Below, one piece after another: positions 1-7,979 of a stretch of DNA of 47,989 nucleotides. The stretch is from positions 1 to 47,989 of the forward strand of contig CAMUPC010000006.1 of NCBI GenBank assembly GCA_947090545.1. The letters are read 5' to 3'. The stretch's first letter is position 1, and each line of letters begins with the position of its first letter. The DNA comes from an uncultured Eubacterium sp. Lineage in GTDB: Bacteria > Bacillota > Clostridia > Lachnospirales > Lachnospiraceae. The notes below the pieces were generated by a model, which ran no database searches, was not told the origin of the DNA, and worked only from the letters and a program-made list of their open reading frames with translations. Made by a program: the position numbers and the translations under genes.

Positions 1-129
1 GAGCTTCTTAACCTTCTGGAACGGACGCAGCCAGGGCGTGCCAATCCCCTCTCCCAGCGTCCTCCTTCCACAATAATGCACCCCTTACCACCCCCTCCCG
101 TTCTCATTCACCCAAATCAGCCCCCAATA
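1..129 (-). other. Window edge downstream of gpr; possible start of the next minus-strand gene
   Basis: This stretch lies just after the gpr stop. Read on the minus strand it contains an AAGGAGG ribosome-binding-like sequence and a frame that stays open to the window edge, so the next gene may begin here. In many clostridia spoIIP follows gpr, but the few codons visible do not let me recognise it. Nothing else is seen. Confidence 0.25.
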
Positions 130-1083
130 CTACTCCTCTTTCTGCAACGCAATATTAATCCCCTCAGAAACAGTAAAGCTCAGCCTCTTCACCGCCTCAT
201 CCACATCCTTGGGCGTAACAAACAGCGTATTAAGCTGCGGCGTCAAAAGCTCCCTGACAAGCTCATATTTTTCCATCATATCAAGCTGTTTATAAGAACT
301 TCCAATCTGCCGAAGCTGCTCCGCCTGGCTCATAGCATCGAGCAAGTTATTCATCGTATCGATCACGATTGTCGCTGCGTCCACCACCGTCGGAATCCCG
401 ATTGCAATCACTGGAATCCCAATACTCTCTTCGTTGAGCGCATGTCTGTGGTTGCCGACGCCGGAGCCTGGATTGATTCCTGTATCTGTAACCTGGATCG
501 TACGGTTTAAGCGCCTGGTGCTGCGTGCCGCAAGCGCATCGACCGCAATAATGACATCCGGCTTTGTCTCTTTTGTAATGCCCCGCACAATCTCCATCGA
601 TTCCATCCCGGTCTGTGCCATGACGCCAGGCACAATGCTGCTGACCGGCTTATGGCAGCGGTCGCCGATCACATATTTGCCGAACTCCTTAATAATGTGC
701 CTTGTCACGCACAGATTGTCCACGACCCTTGGGCCCAGCGAATCCGGGGTTACCGCACGGTTCCCAAGCCCTACCACAAGCGTTGTAAACTCGCCATCCT
801 TTGGGAGCAGCCGCTTTAAAACTCGGGAAAGCTGCACGGAGATTTCCCTGTGGTATCCCTCGTCCTCTTCGATCATGTTCGGCGCTTCCAGCGTCACATA
901 GCTCCCCTTTGGCTTGCCCATCGCCTTGGCGCCGTTTTCCGTCTCGATTACGACGCTGCTGATCTGGATATCCGGCGTCGCCTGCTCCTCTGTAAGCCGC
1001 ACGCCCTTGATCTCTACGTTGTCCTCTTCAAATTTTTCCCGCGCCTCCAGCGCCAGGTCTGTCCGTACCTGATACATGTTCAT
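130..1083 (-). CDS. gpr: Germination protease (GPR endopeptidase)
   Basis: GPR is the A25-family aspartic protease that starts degradation of the small acid-soluble proteins of the spore core at germination. The 317-residue length fits the family. The N-terminus carries a VRTDLALEARE segment, the region where the zymogen is normally cut, so autoprocessing is expected. Further on are the family-typical stretches VVGLGNRAVTPDSLGPRV and DALAARSTRRLN, then GVGNHR. A second ATG at 1077 has better spacing to the GAGGG upstream and may be the true start. The gene is divergent from rpsT. It is forespore-specific in known sporeformers; I could not define a sigma-G promoter. Its presence shows that the organism belongs to a spore-forming lineage. 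Confidence 0.95.
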   Translation of the reverse strand: MNMYQVRTDLALEAREKFEEDNVEIKGVRLTEEQATPDIQISSVVIETENGAKAMGKPKGSYVTLEAPNMIEEDEGYHREISVQLSRVLKRLLPKDGEFTTLVVGLGNRAVTPDSLGPRVVDNLCVTRHIIKEFGKYVIGDRCHKPVSSIVPGVMAQTGMESMEIVRGITKETKPDVIIAVDALAARSTRRLNRTIQVTDTGINPGSGVGNHRHALNEESIGIPVIAIGIPTVVDAATIVIDTMNNLLDAMSQAEQLRQIGSSYKQLDMMEKYELVRELLTPQLNTLFVTPKDVDEAVKRLSFTVSEGINIALQKEE

Positions 1084-1148
1084 ACCCTCACTCGTTTTAA
1101 GATTAAAATAGATAATCTAAGTTTTTACAAAAAATCTCATTTTATGTA

Positions 1149-1177
1149 TTGACAGACCATTTCAATTATTCTATTAT
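1149..1177 (+). promoter_or_regulatory. Sigma-A promoter of rpsT
   Basis: A TTGACA box at 1149-1154, a 17-base spacer and TATTAT at 1172-1177 form a near-consensus vegetative promoter. Transcription should start near 1184, leaving a leader of about 120 bases before the rpsT start codon. Confidence 0.85.
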
Positions 1178-1185
1178 TAATGAGT

Positions 1186-1272
1186 GTGTTCGTTAGTTTG
1201 TCCGTGTCCGCATAACGAACGCCATACATGTATAAAACGATTACATTGCAGGCGGCGGACCAGCCCGTTTGC
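1186..1272 (+). promoter_or_regulatory. Structured rpsT leader with two hairpins
   Basis: The 5' leader of rpsT can fold into two stems. The first pairs GTTCGTTA (1188-1195) with TAACGAAC (1213-1220) and extends by a G-U and a G-C pair, right after the predicted transcription start. The second pairs 1248-1255 with 1265-1272 (six Watson-Crick and two G-U pairs) with a 9-base loop. Many ribosomal protein genes are autoregulated through such leaders. That this is an S20-binding element is inference only. Confidence 0.4.
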
Positions 1273-1305
1273 GAAACGATATGATTACAGATGGAGGTGT
1301 TTCAG

Positions 1306-1569
1306 TTGGCTAATATTAAATCAGCAAAGAAAAGAATTCTGGTAGCAGAAAAAAGAGCAGCAAGAAATAAATCAATCCGCTCTAAAGTAAAGACCGCAGT
1401 GAAAAAAGTAGACGCTGCAATCGCTGCAAACGATAAGGCAGCGGCACAGGCTGCATTAAAAGGCGCAACCAGCGAGCTTGCAAAGGCTGTTACGAAGGGT
1501 GTTTATCACAAAAATACTTCTTCCAGAAAGATTTCAAGATTAAACCACGCTGTCAGCAAAATGTCTTAA
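1306..1569 (+). CDS. rpsT: Small ribosomal subunit protein S20
   Basis: The 87-residue basic protein has the S20 pattern: ANIKSAKKRI at the N-terminus, then RNKSIRSKVKTAVKK and the C-terminal GVYHKNTSSRKISRLN. S20 binds 16S rRNA in the body of the 30S subunit. I place the start at TTG 1306, six bases after a GGAGGTG ribosome-binding site (1293-1299); the ATG at 1291 would put five extra residues in front and has no such site. The gene has its own promoter and a strong terminator, so it is monocistronic. UUG starts are common for S20 in other bacteria. Confidence 0.97.
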   Translation: MANIKSAKKRILVAEKRAARNKSIRSKVKTAVKKVDAAIAANDKAAAQAALKGATSELAKAVTKGVYHKNTSSRKISRLNHAVSKMS

Positions 1570-1610
1570 TTACACCTGCTCTGACAGCTTCTATGATAAA
1601 CCAAACGCGT

Positions 1611-1645
1611 AAACCACTGATCCCCTCTAATCAGTGGTTTTTCTT
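1611..1645 (+). terminator. Rho-independent terminator of rpsT
   Basis: An 11-bp perfect stem (1611-1621 with 1630-1640, arms AAACCACTGAT and ATCAGTGGTTT) with an 8-base loop runs into a T-rich tail. It lies 41 bases after the rpsT stop. Confidence 0.9.
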
Positions 1646-1714
1646 TTTCATACCGTTGGTTTCGCCTGGAAAACAAAAAAACGATGCGCGGACAGATCCG
1701 CAAAGGAGAAACGA

Positions 1715-2701
1715 TTGAAAACCATTGACGAACATATCCGCACCGGACAATTCAAAAACATCTACCTGCTGTACGGACAGGAAAACTATTTAAAGCAGCA
1801 GTACAAAAACAAACTCAAGCAGGCGCTTTTGGCGCCAGACGATACGATGAACACGGCGTCCTTTGAAGGCTCCAAAATCAACCCCCTTGCCGTGATTGAC
1901 TTAGCAGAGACGATGCCTTTTTTAGCCGAACACCGCCTGATCCTGATTGATGACAGCGGCTTTTTCAAATCCGGCTGCGACCCTCTTGCCAGCTACCTGC
2001 CCAACGTACCGGATACCACAATTTTAATCTTTACCGAAAACGAAGTCGACAAGCGCAGCAAAATGTACAAAGCGGCAAGCAAAGCCGGGCACGCGGCAGA
2101 ATTTGGCGAACAAAAAGAACCGCTGCTTACCCGCTGGATCTTAAGCCGCCTGAAAAAAGAAAACAAAAAAATCACACAGTCCGTCCTGACGCTGTTCCTC
2201 ACCAAAACCGGAACGGACATGTGCAATATCGATAAAGAGCTGGAAAAACTGCTTTGCTATACGCTGGAAAAAGAAGTGATCGAAGCTGCCGACGTCGAAG
2301 CCATCTGCACCGAACAGGTCTCCAACCAGATCTTTGAGATGGTAAACGCGATCGGAAAACGCGAGCAAAAACGCGCCCTGTCGCTCTATTACGACTTACT
2401 GGCGCTCAAAGAAGCGCCAATGCGCATTTTGTACCTAATCAACCGCCAGTTCCGCATCCTGCTCGACTTAACCTCGATGCAAAAAGCCGGGCTGGACGCC
2501 AAAACGATGGCGTCAAAGTCAGGTATCCCGCCGTTTGCAGTCAAACGCTCCTTAGAACAGGCATCCCGTTTTTCCCAAAAGGAGCTGGTGCAGGCGCTGG
2601 AGGACGGCGCCGCGCTGGAAACTGACAGCAAGAGCGGGCGGATGATTGACCAGATGGCGGTAGAGATGCTGATTGTGCGGTATGCAGGGAAACCATTGTA
2701 A
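1715..2701 (+). CDS. holA: DNA polymerase III subunit delta
   Basis: HolA is the delta subunit of the clamp loader, which opens the beta sliding clamp. The 328-residue product begins with the family-typical pattern of an amphipathic start followed by NIYLLYGQENYLKQQY. It ends with the helical collar region RSLEQASRFSQKELVQALEDGAALETDSKSG, which I recognise from Firmicute HolA. The longest frame opens at an ATG at 1634, but that codon sits inside the rpsT terminator. I prefer TTG 1715, which follows AGGAGA at 1704-1709. In clostridia holA and rpsT are usual neighbours near comEC and gpr, which supports the call. No separate promoter was found in the 70-base gap. Confidence 0.92.
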   Translation: MKTIDEHIRTGQFKNIYLLYGQENYLKQQYKNKLKQALLAPDDTMNTASFEGSKINPLAVIDLAETMPFLAEHRLILIDDSGFFKSGCDPLASYLPNVPDTTILIFTENEVDKRSKMYKAASKAGHAAEFGEQKEPLLTRWILSRLKKENKKITQSVLTLFLTKTGTDMCNIDKELEKLLCYTLEKEVIEAADVEAICTEQVSNQIFEMVNAIGKREQKRALSLYYDLLALKEAPMRILYLINRQFRILLDLTSMQKAGLDAKTMASKSGIPPFAVKRSLEQASRFSQKELVQALEDGAALETDSKSGRMIDQMAVEMLIVRYAGKPL

Positions 2702-2709
2702 AAAACACA

Positions 2710-2743
2710 CCCGTTGCAGCTTTTTCAATAAAGGTGCAGCGGG
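2710..2743 (-). terminator. Terminator between holA and the convergent nuclease-like gene
   Basis: A 9-bp stem with one G-U pair (2710-2718 with 2735-2743) is followed on the minus strand by a T6 run. It should end transcripts of the minus-strand ATPase/nuclease pair and may also act on holA read-through. Confidence 0.7.
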
Positions 2744-2748
2744 CTGTT

Positions 2749-3276
2749 TCATTGCTCTTTTCCCATTTTAATAAAAGGATATTTTCCATATTCATCATGC
2801 AAATTCCACTCTTTGATAGATAAAACATTTACATCATCAATCAGTTTGATTCCTGTGTCCATATCCTCCTGCAATTTAAAAGGTAATTGTGTCTTAAGCT
2901 TAGCACGTAACCTTTTTCGCATTGTTGCATCCCCTTTTGGCGTTTCAACCACATAGATATACTTTACCGGCTTACATTTTCCAAGCAAATGTACATAATG
3001 AAGAGAATCATAAAACTTTCGGACAACAGATGCAAATTTTCTATCTTCCATTGGATCAAAGAAAGGCGTTTTAAAACTTGCCTCTCTTGCCTTTCCTGTA
3101 TCTGCATTTTTATATTCAATTATCATCATATATATTTCATCTTCGATCAAAAAATCTGCATCTGATAATGGAATTTTTGCATAATGATAGTCTTTGTGCA
3201 TTTGGTCGGATGCCCAAACTGCATTCGTACAATCCAAACCATAATCCCCATTTTCATCTGTCAAAATATGTTCCAT
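2749..3276 (-). CDS. Small PD-(D/E)XK nuclease-like protein paired with an ABC-type ATPase
   Basis: This 175-residue protein is not one I recognise by name. Around residues 39-56 it has acidic residues (D39, D41), then a hydrophobic strand ending in IIEYKNA, i.e. an E54-x-K56 pair. This is the arrangement of the PD-(D/E)XK nuclease core, so a nuclease role is inferred. The C-terminal half is rich in lysine and arginine (MRKRLRAKLK), suiting nucleic-acid binding. The start is ATG 3276, preceded by GAGGAGG that overlaps the stop of the upstream ATPase gene; only 8 bases separate the two, so they are probably translationally coupled. The pair sits between core genes and the glycan island and looks like a defence-type module. 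The sequence alone does not prove that. Confidence 0.6.
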   Translation of the reverse strand: MEHILTDENGDYGLDCTNAVWASDQMHKDYHYAKIPLSDADFLIEDEIYMMIIEYKNADTGKAREASFKTPFFDPMEDRKFASVVRKFYDSLHYVHLLGKCKPVKYIYVVETPKGDATMRKRLRAKLKTQLPFKLQEDMDTGIKLIDDVNVLSIKEWNLHDEYGKYPFIKMGKEQ

Positions 3277-3284
3277 AGTCCTCC

Positions 3285-4268
3285 TCACAGGCCGTAAACT
3301 TCATCAAGCAACTGATCATCTGCCGACATAATCGGATTTTTCCCCAAATCCTCCATTTTATAGGCAGAAATACAAAATATCGCATCTTTTGCTTTATACA
3401 AATTGTAAAACATTACCTGCTCTTTTTTCTCTCTTCTGATTTCCAGATATTTAGCAAAATTGTAACTGTGTGTCGCAATAAAAACCTGCACTCCGTTTTT
3501 TTGTAATCCTAACAATACATTCACCACAAGGGGATATAGCTCTGGATTCAAATTCGCTTCCGGCTCATCCCATAATAAAATCGTCCCTTTTTCCAACAGC
3601 CCGTTGCGGATCAGCTTCCACAATAAGCCAAGCTTGCGCAATCCTTCCGCTTCCAATGAAAAATCAACCTTGGTTCCATCGTTTTTCATTACATAAAATA
3701 TATCATTCTCCTGAACAACCACTCCTTCAATGGCATCACTTATTTCTTTCAGAAGAACGCCGCATAACTTTGAAACCTCCCTTGTTTCCGGCAGGGAAGC
3801 GTTTACAATAATATCTGTCTGTGTACCGTCAAATGGCATCGTATATTTTTGATTCATCGCCAGAAACCCTTTAGAATGAGAAAGCATCTCCATTGACGGG
3901 ATAAATACAGATGGAATATTCAGTCCAAGCCAGTCATCAAAATTAAAAACTGCATTTTGAGGCAAATGATTCTCAAATACATGTTCACCATCTGATACTT
4001 TATAATAGCAATTCTCTTCTCTTCTGCCTGCGTTTTTCAATATCGAAGAATCTTTCAAACTGTTGGAAAAAAAATCTGTCAATTGTTTCGTTTTCCCAGG
4101 ATTTGTTTTCTCATTTGACCATTGTGTTGCCGCATAGATCATCTTTAAAATCGTTGTTTTTCCTACGCCGTTTTCTCCAATCAAAACATTGATGCCACTG
4201 CAAAAATCCAAATAAAATTGACGCTGAAAAACCATCACATTGAAAATATCGATCGATTGAATTGCCAT
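3285..4268 (-). CDS. AAA/ABC-type ATPase of the SMC/OLD-like group
   Basis: The 327-residue protein has a Walker A motif GENGVGKTT (about residues 31-39), a Walker B with the double acidic end LLWDEPEANLNP, and a switch histidine in FIATHSYNFAKYL. These are the marks of AAA_15/AAA_21-like ATPases related to OLD and RecF. No TOPRIM or HNH domain is attached. The start ATG 4268 has an AAGGAGG site upstream. Its own promoter lies at 4304-4332, and the nuclease-like gene follows at once. Such ATPases commonly act as sensors or motors in two-gene anti-phage modules in which the partner is the effector; here that is inference. The gene ends the accessory island on its left side. Confidence 0.75.
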   Translation of the reverse strand: MAIQSIDIFNVMVFQRQFYLDFCSGINVLIGENGVGKTTILKMIYAATQWSNEKTNPGKTKQLTDFFSNSLKDSSILKNAGRREENCYYKVSDGEHVFENHLPQNAVFNFDDWLGLNIPSVFIPSMEMLSHSKGFLAMNQKYTMPFDGTQTDIIVNASLPETREVSKLCGVLLKEISDAIEGVVVQENDIFYVMKNDGTKVDFSLEAEGLRKLGLLWKLIRNGLLEKGTILLWDEPEANLNPELYPLVVNVLLGLQKNGVQVFIATHSYNFAKYLEIRREKKEQVMFYNLYKAKDAIFCISAYKMEDLGKNPIMSADDQLLDEVYGL

Positions 4269-4303
4269 TCACACCCGCCTCCTTGCCTTTGCTGTCTCGT
4301 TCC

Positions 4304-4332
4304 ATTATACATTGCCGTAATAAAGAAAGCAA
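4304..4332 (-). promoter_or_regulatory. Promoter of the ATPase/nuclease pair
   Basis: On the minus strand TTGCTT (4332-4327), 17 bases and a perfect TATAAT (4309-4304) form a good sigma-A promoter, starting near 4297. The pair is therefore transcribed independently of the glycan operon upstream. Confidence 0.75.
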
Positions 4333-4377
4333 TTGTCAATTTGCCGTATTTTTAAAAATGCAGCATCCGCTTACGTT

Positions 4378-4953
4378 TCAACCGCCCTTTCTGCAAACCG
4401 CCGCCAGTACCTTCGCCTTCCCAAGCACGCCCCTCTCCACATGCTCCTGCACGGCAAGCACTTGAAAACCGTTCCGTACAAGCAGTGTTTCCAACGCCTT
4501 CGGCGTATAAAAATTGATATGCTCCGACATCGGCATATACGGCTGCCCTTTCAGCCGAAACACATCCTCAACGGACTCCGCCGCATAAATCAGGCAGACA
4601 GCCGCAACTACCACTGCCTTGTACCTCCCGTATCCCCTGCTCCAGATGCAGTACAGCAGATATCCCGCACAAGAAAGCACCATAACACCCGCTGTAAAGA
4701 TCCTTGCCCAGAAATAATCCGAAAAAGAAAATCGCTGCTTTAAATCTGTCGCCTGGTAATTACGCACTCCGAACTTTCCAATCGTCATCATCAGATTGCC
4801 GACCGCAAACGCAATCGACAGCACCCCGGCATCCGCAATACCGTCTGTACGAGTTACAACCATTGATAAAAGAACCGCCTCTGACGCGTTGACTGCTCCT
4901 GCCAGCGCATTCCAAACATATCCATTCTGCATCCTTTTTTCAGACATTTGCAT
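4378..4953 (-). pseudogene. Chimeric remnant: flippase N-terminus joined to a methyltransferase C-terminus
   Basis: The frame begins like a polysaccharide flippase (Wzx/MATE type). After MSEKRMQNGYVWNALAG come several membrane segments, and it reads normally to about AESVEDVF. It then switches without a stop to the end of a class I SAM methyltransferase (GQPYMPMSEHINFYTPKALE, then a GFQVLAVQEHVERG-like tail). A full flippase has about 400-500 residues and 12-14 helices; only the first third is present. Of the methyltransferase only the last 60 residues remain, without the SAM site. The open frame extends upstream to 5049 inside rfbF; I prefer ATG 4953. This is either a deletion scar at the end of the operon or a misassembly. 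No function is expected. Confidence 0.7.
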
Positions 4954-5006
4954 TTCTTTCCCACGCTGCCTCTTTACTTCCTGCATCCATGCTTTTACTT
5001 TCCCGC

Positions 5007-5786
5007 TCAGCCTTCCCACACCTTCCAGGGCGCTTTTCCCTGTTCCCACAAGCCTTCCAGATACTCTTTATCCTTTAACGTATCCATCGGCGACCAAAAT
5101 CCCGCATGGCGGTACGCCGTCATCTGTCCTGCCGCGGCGACAGCTTCAAACGGCTCCGCCTCCAGCATACTGCTGCCGTCGCCAAGATACTCAAAAATAT
5201 CCCTGGAAAATACCATAAACCCTGCGTTTACCCACGCCTGGTCAGCCCTCGCCTTTTCCTTAAAGCCAGCTACCGCTCCCGTATCCTCGTCGATTTTCAG
5301 CGCGCCGAACCTGCCTGGCGGCTGCGTCACCGTAACCGTTGCCACCTTCCCGCTTTTCTCGTGAACATCCAGCAGGGCGCGGATATCCACATCTGACACG
5401 CCGTCCCCATAAGTCAGCATAAACGTATCGTCCTTGATATAATCCCTGACCTTTAAAATACGCCCCGCCGTCAGCGTGTCCAGTCCCGTATTCGCAAGCG
5501 TCACCTTCCACGGCTCCGTACGGCGTGTATGCACAACCGTCTCCTGACGGTCAAGCAAAAAGGTACTGTCCGAACTGTGCACATGATAATGCACAAAATA
5601 TTCCTTAATCATCTGCCCTTTATAGCCGCAGCAGACGATAAATTCTCCAAATCCATAAAACGAATACAATTTCATAATGTGCCATAACACCGGCATCCCG
5701 CCAATCTCGATCATCGGCTTTGGCTTTCGCACAGACTCCTCACTGATTCTCGTGCCCCTGCCGCCTGCAAGAATCACTACCTTCAT
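5007..5786 (-). CDS. rfbF: Glucose-1-phosphate cytidylyltransferase
   Basis: RfbF makes CDP-glucose from glucose-1-phosphate and CTP, the entry step to CDP-3,6-dideoxyhexoses. The 259-residue length matches the family. The signature ILAGGRGTRISEE and the following RKPKPMIEIGG are intact, as are GYKGQMIKEYF, the YGDGVSDVD metal site and the GFWSPMDTLKDKEYLE end. It lies 15 bases after rfbH in the same direction. The usual next enzyme, CDP-glucose 4,6-dehydratase (RfbG), is not in the window and must be elsewhere if the pathway runs. A second, degenerate copy lies at 7137-7913. Confidence 0.93.
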   Translation of the reverse strand: MKVVILAGGRGTRISEESVRKPKPMIEIGGMPVLWHIMKLYSFYGFGEFIVCCGYKGQMIKEYFVHYHVHSSDSTFLLDRQETVVHTRRTEPWKVTLANTGLDTLTAGRILKVRDYIKDDTFMLTYGDGVSDVDIRALLDVHEKSGKVATVTVTQPPGRFGALKIDEDTGAVAGFKEKARADQAWVNAGFMVFSRDIFEYLGDGSSMLEAEPFEAVAAAGQMTAYRHAGFWSPMDTLKDKEYLEGLWEQGKAPWKVWEG

Positions 5787-5801
5787 CCTGCGTGCTCCTT
5801 C

Positions 5802-7127
5802 CTAAGACCTCTGCTTTAAAACCGCTTCTTTGATTCTATGTACCATTTCATCCAGCATTTCTTTTGTCATACCCGGATAGACGCCGATCCAAAAGCTGTC
5901 GTTCATCACCGTATCCGTCTGCGCCAGCGTTCCCACAACCCGGTAATCCAGCCCTTCCCTTAAGCCCTCAAAACACGGGTGCCGCAGCAGATTTCCGGCA
6001 AACAGCACCCTCGTCTGGATCTTGTGCTCTTCCAGATAAGCAACGATCTGGCTCCTGCTTTTTTGACACTCCTTTTTTACTGTGAGTAAAAACCCAAACC
6101 AGCACGGAGCTGCCCCAGGCAGGCATTCCGGCAGGATCAGCACATCCGAAAGCGGCTCCAGCTCCCGGTGCAGGTATTCCCAGTTTTCCCGGCGTTTTTT
6201 TACAAATGCCGGAAGCTTTGCAAGCTGCGCCGTACCGATTGCCGCCTGCAAATCGGTTGCTTTTAAATTGTAGCCCAGATGGGAATAGACATACTTGTGG
6301 TCGTATCCTTTGGGCAGCGTCCCAAACTGCCCGTCAAACCTGTGCCCGCATAGATTATCCTGCCCGCCGCTGCAACAGCATTCCCTTCCCCAGTCGCGCA
6401 TCGACCGGATAATCTTGTGCAGCAGCGGATGGGACGTATAGACGGCGCCGCCCTCTCCGGTCGTCATCTGATGCGCCGGATAAAAGCTGGACGTCCCGAT
6501 ATCTCCTACTGTCCCGGTTTTTCTTGCCTGCCCGCCGATTTGGTACTCGCCGCCTAACGCATCGCAGTTATCCTCGATCAGCCACAATCCATGCTTGTCA
6601 CAAAACTCCCTCACCGCAGCCAGGTGAAACACATTTCCAAGCGTATGCGCCAAAAAGACCGCCTTTGTCTTTGGCGACACTGCCTGTTCCAGTATCGTGG
6701 CATCGATATTATAATAAGGAATCTGAATATCCACAAATACAGGCACCGCCCCGCACTGCACAATCGGCGCCACCGTTGTTGGAAACGCAGCCGCCGCGGT
6801 AATGACCTCGTCCCCCTTGTTCAGCCGCCGCTCCTTAAGCAGCGGAGACGTCAGCGCCGCAACTGCAAGCAGGTTTGCCGAAGACCCGGAGTTTACCATC
6901 GAACAGTACGGGACGCCCAGATAATCGGAAAGCCCCTGCTCAAATTTTTCCGTATACGTGCCGGCGGTCAGCCAGAAATCCAGCGCACTGTCCACAAGGC
7001 TTGTTAACTCCTCTTCGTCAAACACCCGCCCTGCGTAACGGATGCGGTCGCCCTTTTCATACGCCTTTGTCTTGTGATGTTCCTGATAATATATCCTGAC
7101 CGCGTCTAGCAATTCCCTTTTTTCCAT
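5802..7127 (-). CDS. rfbH: CDP-4-keto-6-deoxyglucose 3-dehydrase (RfbH, E1)
   Basis: RfbH removes the 3-hydroxyl of CDP-4-keto-6-deoxyglucose using PMP and a [2Fe-2S] cluster, giving 3,6-dideoxy sugars. The fold is that of the DegT/AHBA aminotransferases, but the PLP lysine is replaced by a histidine in SSFYPAHQMTTGEGG (H219), the hallmark of E1. A cysteine-rich stretch follows, C250, C251, C252 and C260 (in ECCCSGGQDNLCGHRF), which matches the iron-sulfur ligands of this family. The length of 441 residues is normal. An E3-type reductase to supply electrons is not encoded nearby. Spacing to both neighbours is short (15 and 9 bases), so it is part of the operon. Confidence 0.93.
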   Translation of the reverse strand: MEKRELLDAVRIYYQEHHKTKAYEKGDRIRYAGRVFDEEELTSLVDSALDFWLTAGTYTEKFEQGLSDYLGVPYCSMVNSGSSANLLAVAALTSPLLKERRLNKGDEVITAAAAFPTTVAPIVQCGAVPVFVDIQIPYYNIDATILEQAVSPKTKAVFLAHTLGNVFHLAAVREFCDKHGLWLIEDNCDALGGEYQIGGQARKTGTVGDIGTSSFYPAHQMTTGEGGAVYTSHPLLHKIIRSMRDWGRECCCSGGQDNLCGHRFDGQFGTLPKGYDHKYVYSHLGYNLKATDLQAAIGTAQLAKLPAFVKKRRENWEYLHRELEPLSDVLILPECLPGAAPCWFGFLLTVKKECQKSRSQIVAYLEEHKIQTRVLFAGNLLRHPCFEGLREGLDYRVVGTLAQTDTVMNDSFWIGVYPGMTKEMLDEMVHRIKEAVLKQRS

Positions 7128-7136
7128 AATTCCCCC

Positions 7137-7913
7137 TCACACCCTATCGGCAGCCCACGGCGCAATGCCCGCATTCCACAGGTTTTCCGCACAGGCAAGA
7201 TCCCGCCTTGTATCGACTGCCATCCAGTATCCTCTGTGCTGATAAGAAGCAAGCTGCTGTTTTTCTGATAATTTTACAAATAACTGCTTTTCCAGGTCAT
7301 AATTGCCCTGCAAATAAGCAAACGCATCCCGGTGCAGCAGCATACAGCCCGCATGAATCCATGCAGCCTCGCTGCCGCCCTGCGGCATCTGCTCAAAGTG
7401 CAGCCCGCCGCCCGCATCCACCGGAAGCAGGACATTTCTCCCCGACGGCTTCGCCACCGCAAGCGTCGCTGTTTTCCCCTGCCTTAGATGCTCCCTTTGC
7501 ATCGCGTCCAGGTCAAGGTCTGACAGGCAGTCTCCATATGCCACGAAAAAGTGCTCTCCGTCAATATAGCTTTGAATCCTGCCGACCCGCTGCCCGGTAG
7601 CGGAAAACAATCCGGTATCTACAACGGTCACCTTCCAGTTTTCGGTTCTCTTTTTATGTACTTCGATGGTATTCTTCTCAAGGTCTACGGTAATATCCGA
7701 CTGATAAATATAAAAATCCATAAAATATTCCTTAATCATATCTACCCGGTATCCGCCGCAGACGATAAATTCGTTCAGCCCATACGCCGAAAAATGCTTC
7801 ATAATGTGCCACAGCAGCGGCTTGCCGCCAATCGGCACCATCGGCTTTGGAATCCCTTCCCTGTCATGGGTCAGGATGCTTTGCATACCGCCTGCTAATA
7901 TTACTGTTTTCAT
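7137..7913 (-). CDS. Divergent RfbF-like nucleotidyltransferase with degenerate signature
   Basis: This 258-residue protein is collinear with RfbF (WHIMKHFSAYGLNEFIVCGGY, IKEYF, AYGDCLSDLD, GYWMAVDTRRD). The nucleotide-binding signature, however, reads LAGGMQSILTHDREGIPKPM: the GTR of the canonical GGxGTR is lost, while the PKP is kept. In this family the GTR loop contacts the phosphates, so activity may be lost or altered. It may be an inactive paralog, a partner subunit or an enzyme for another sugar. It lies between rfbH and the FkbM gene, 9 bases before rfbH, in the same operon. No frameshift is apparent. Confidence 0.75.
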   Translation of the reverse strand: MKTVILAGGMQSILTHDREGIPKPMVPIGGKPLLWHIMKHFSAYGLNEFIVCGGYRVDMIKEYFMDFYIYQSDITVDLEKNTIEVHKKRTENWKVTVVDTGLFSATGQRVGRIQSYIDGEHFFVAYGDCLSDLDLDAMQREHLRQGKTATLAVAKPSGRNVLLPVDAGGGLHFEQMPQGGSEAAWIHAGCMLLHRDAFAYLQGNYDLEKQLFVKLSEKQQLASYQHRGYWMAVDTRRDLACAENLWNAGIAPWAADRV

Positions 7914-7979
7914 ATTGCATCCTCTTTTTTCTATTTCCTGCCCGCATCATGCTTAAATATCCCTTGCTTCCCCTTTTTC

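Noticed and set aside
1634..1714. Upstream ATG start for holA
   Set aside because: Lies within the rpsT terminator hairpin and lacks a ribosome-binding site.
2749..4268. Naming the ATPase/nuclease pair as Gabija, Septu, PARIS or a retron
   Set aside because: No TOPRIM, HNH, UvrD-like or reverse transcriptase partner is present.
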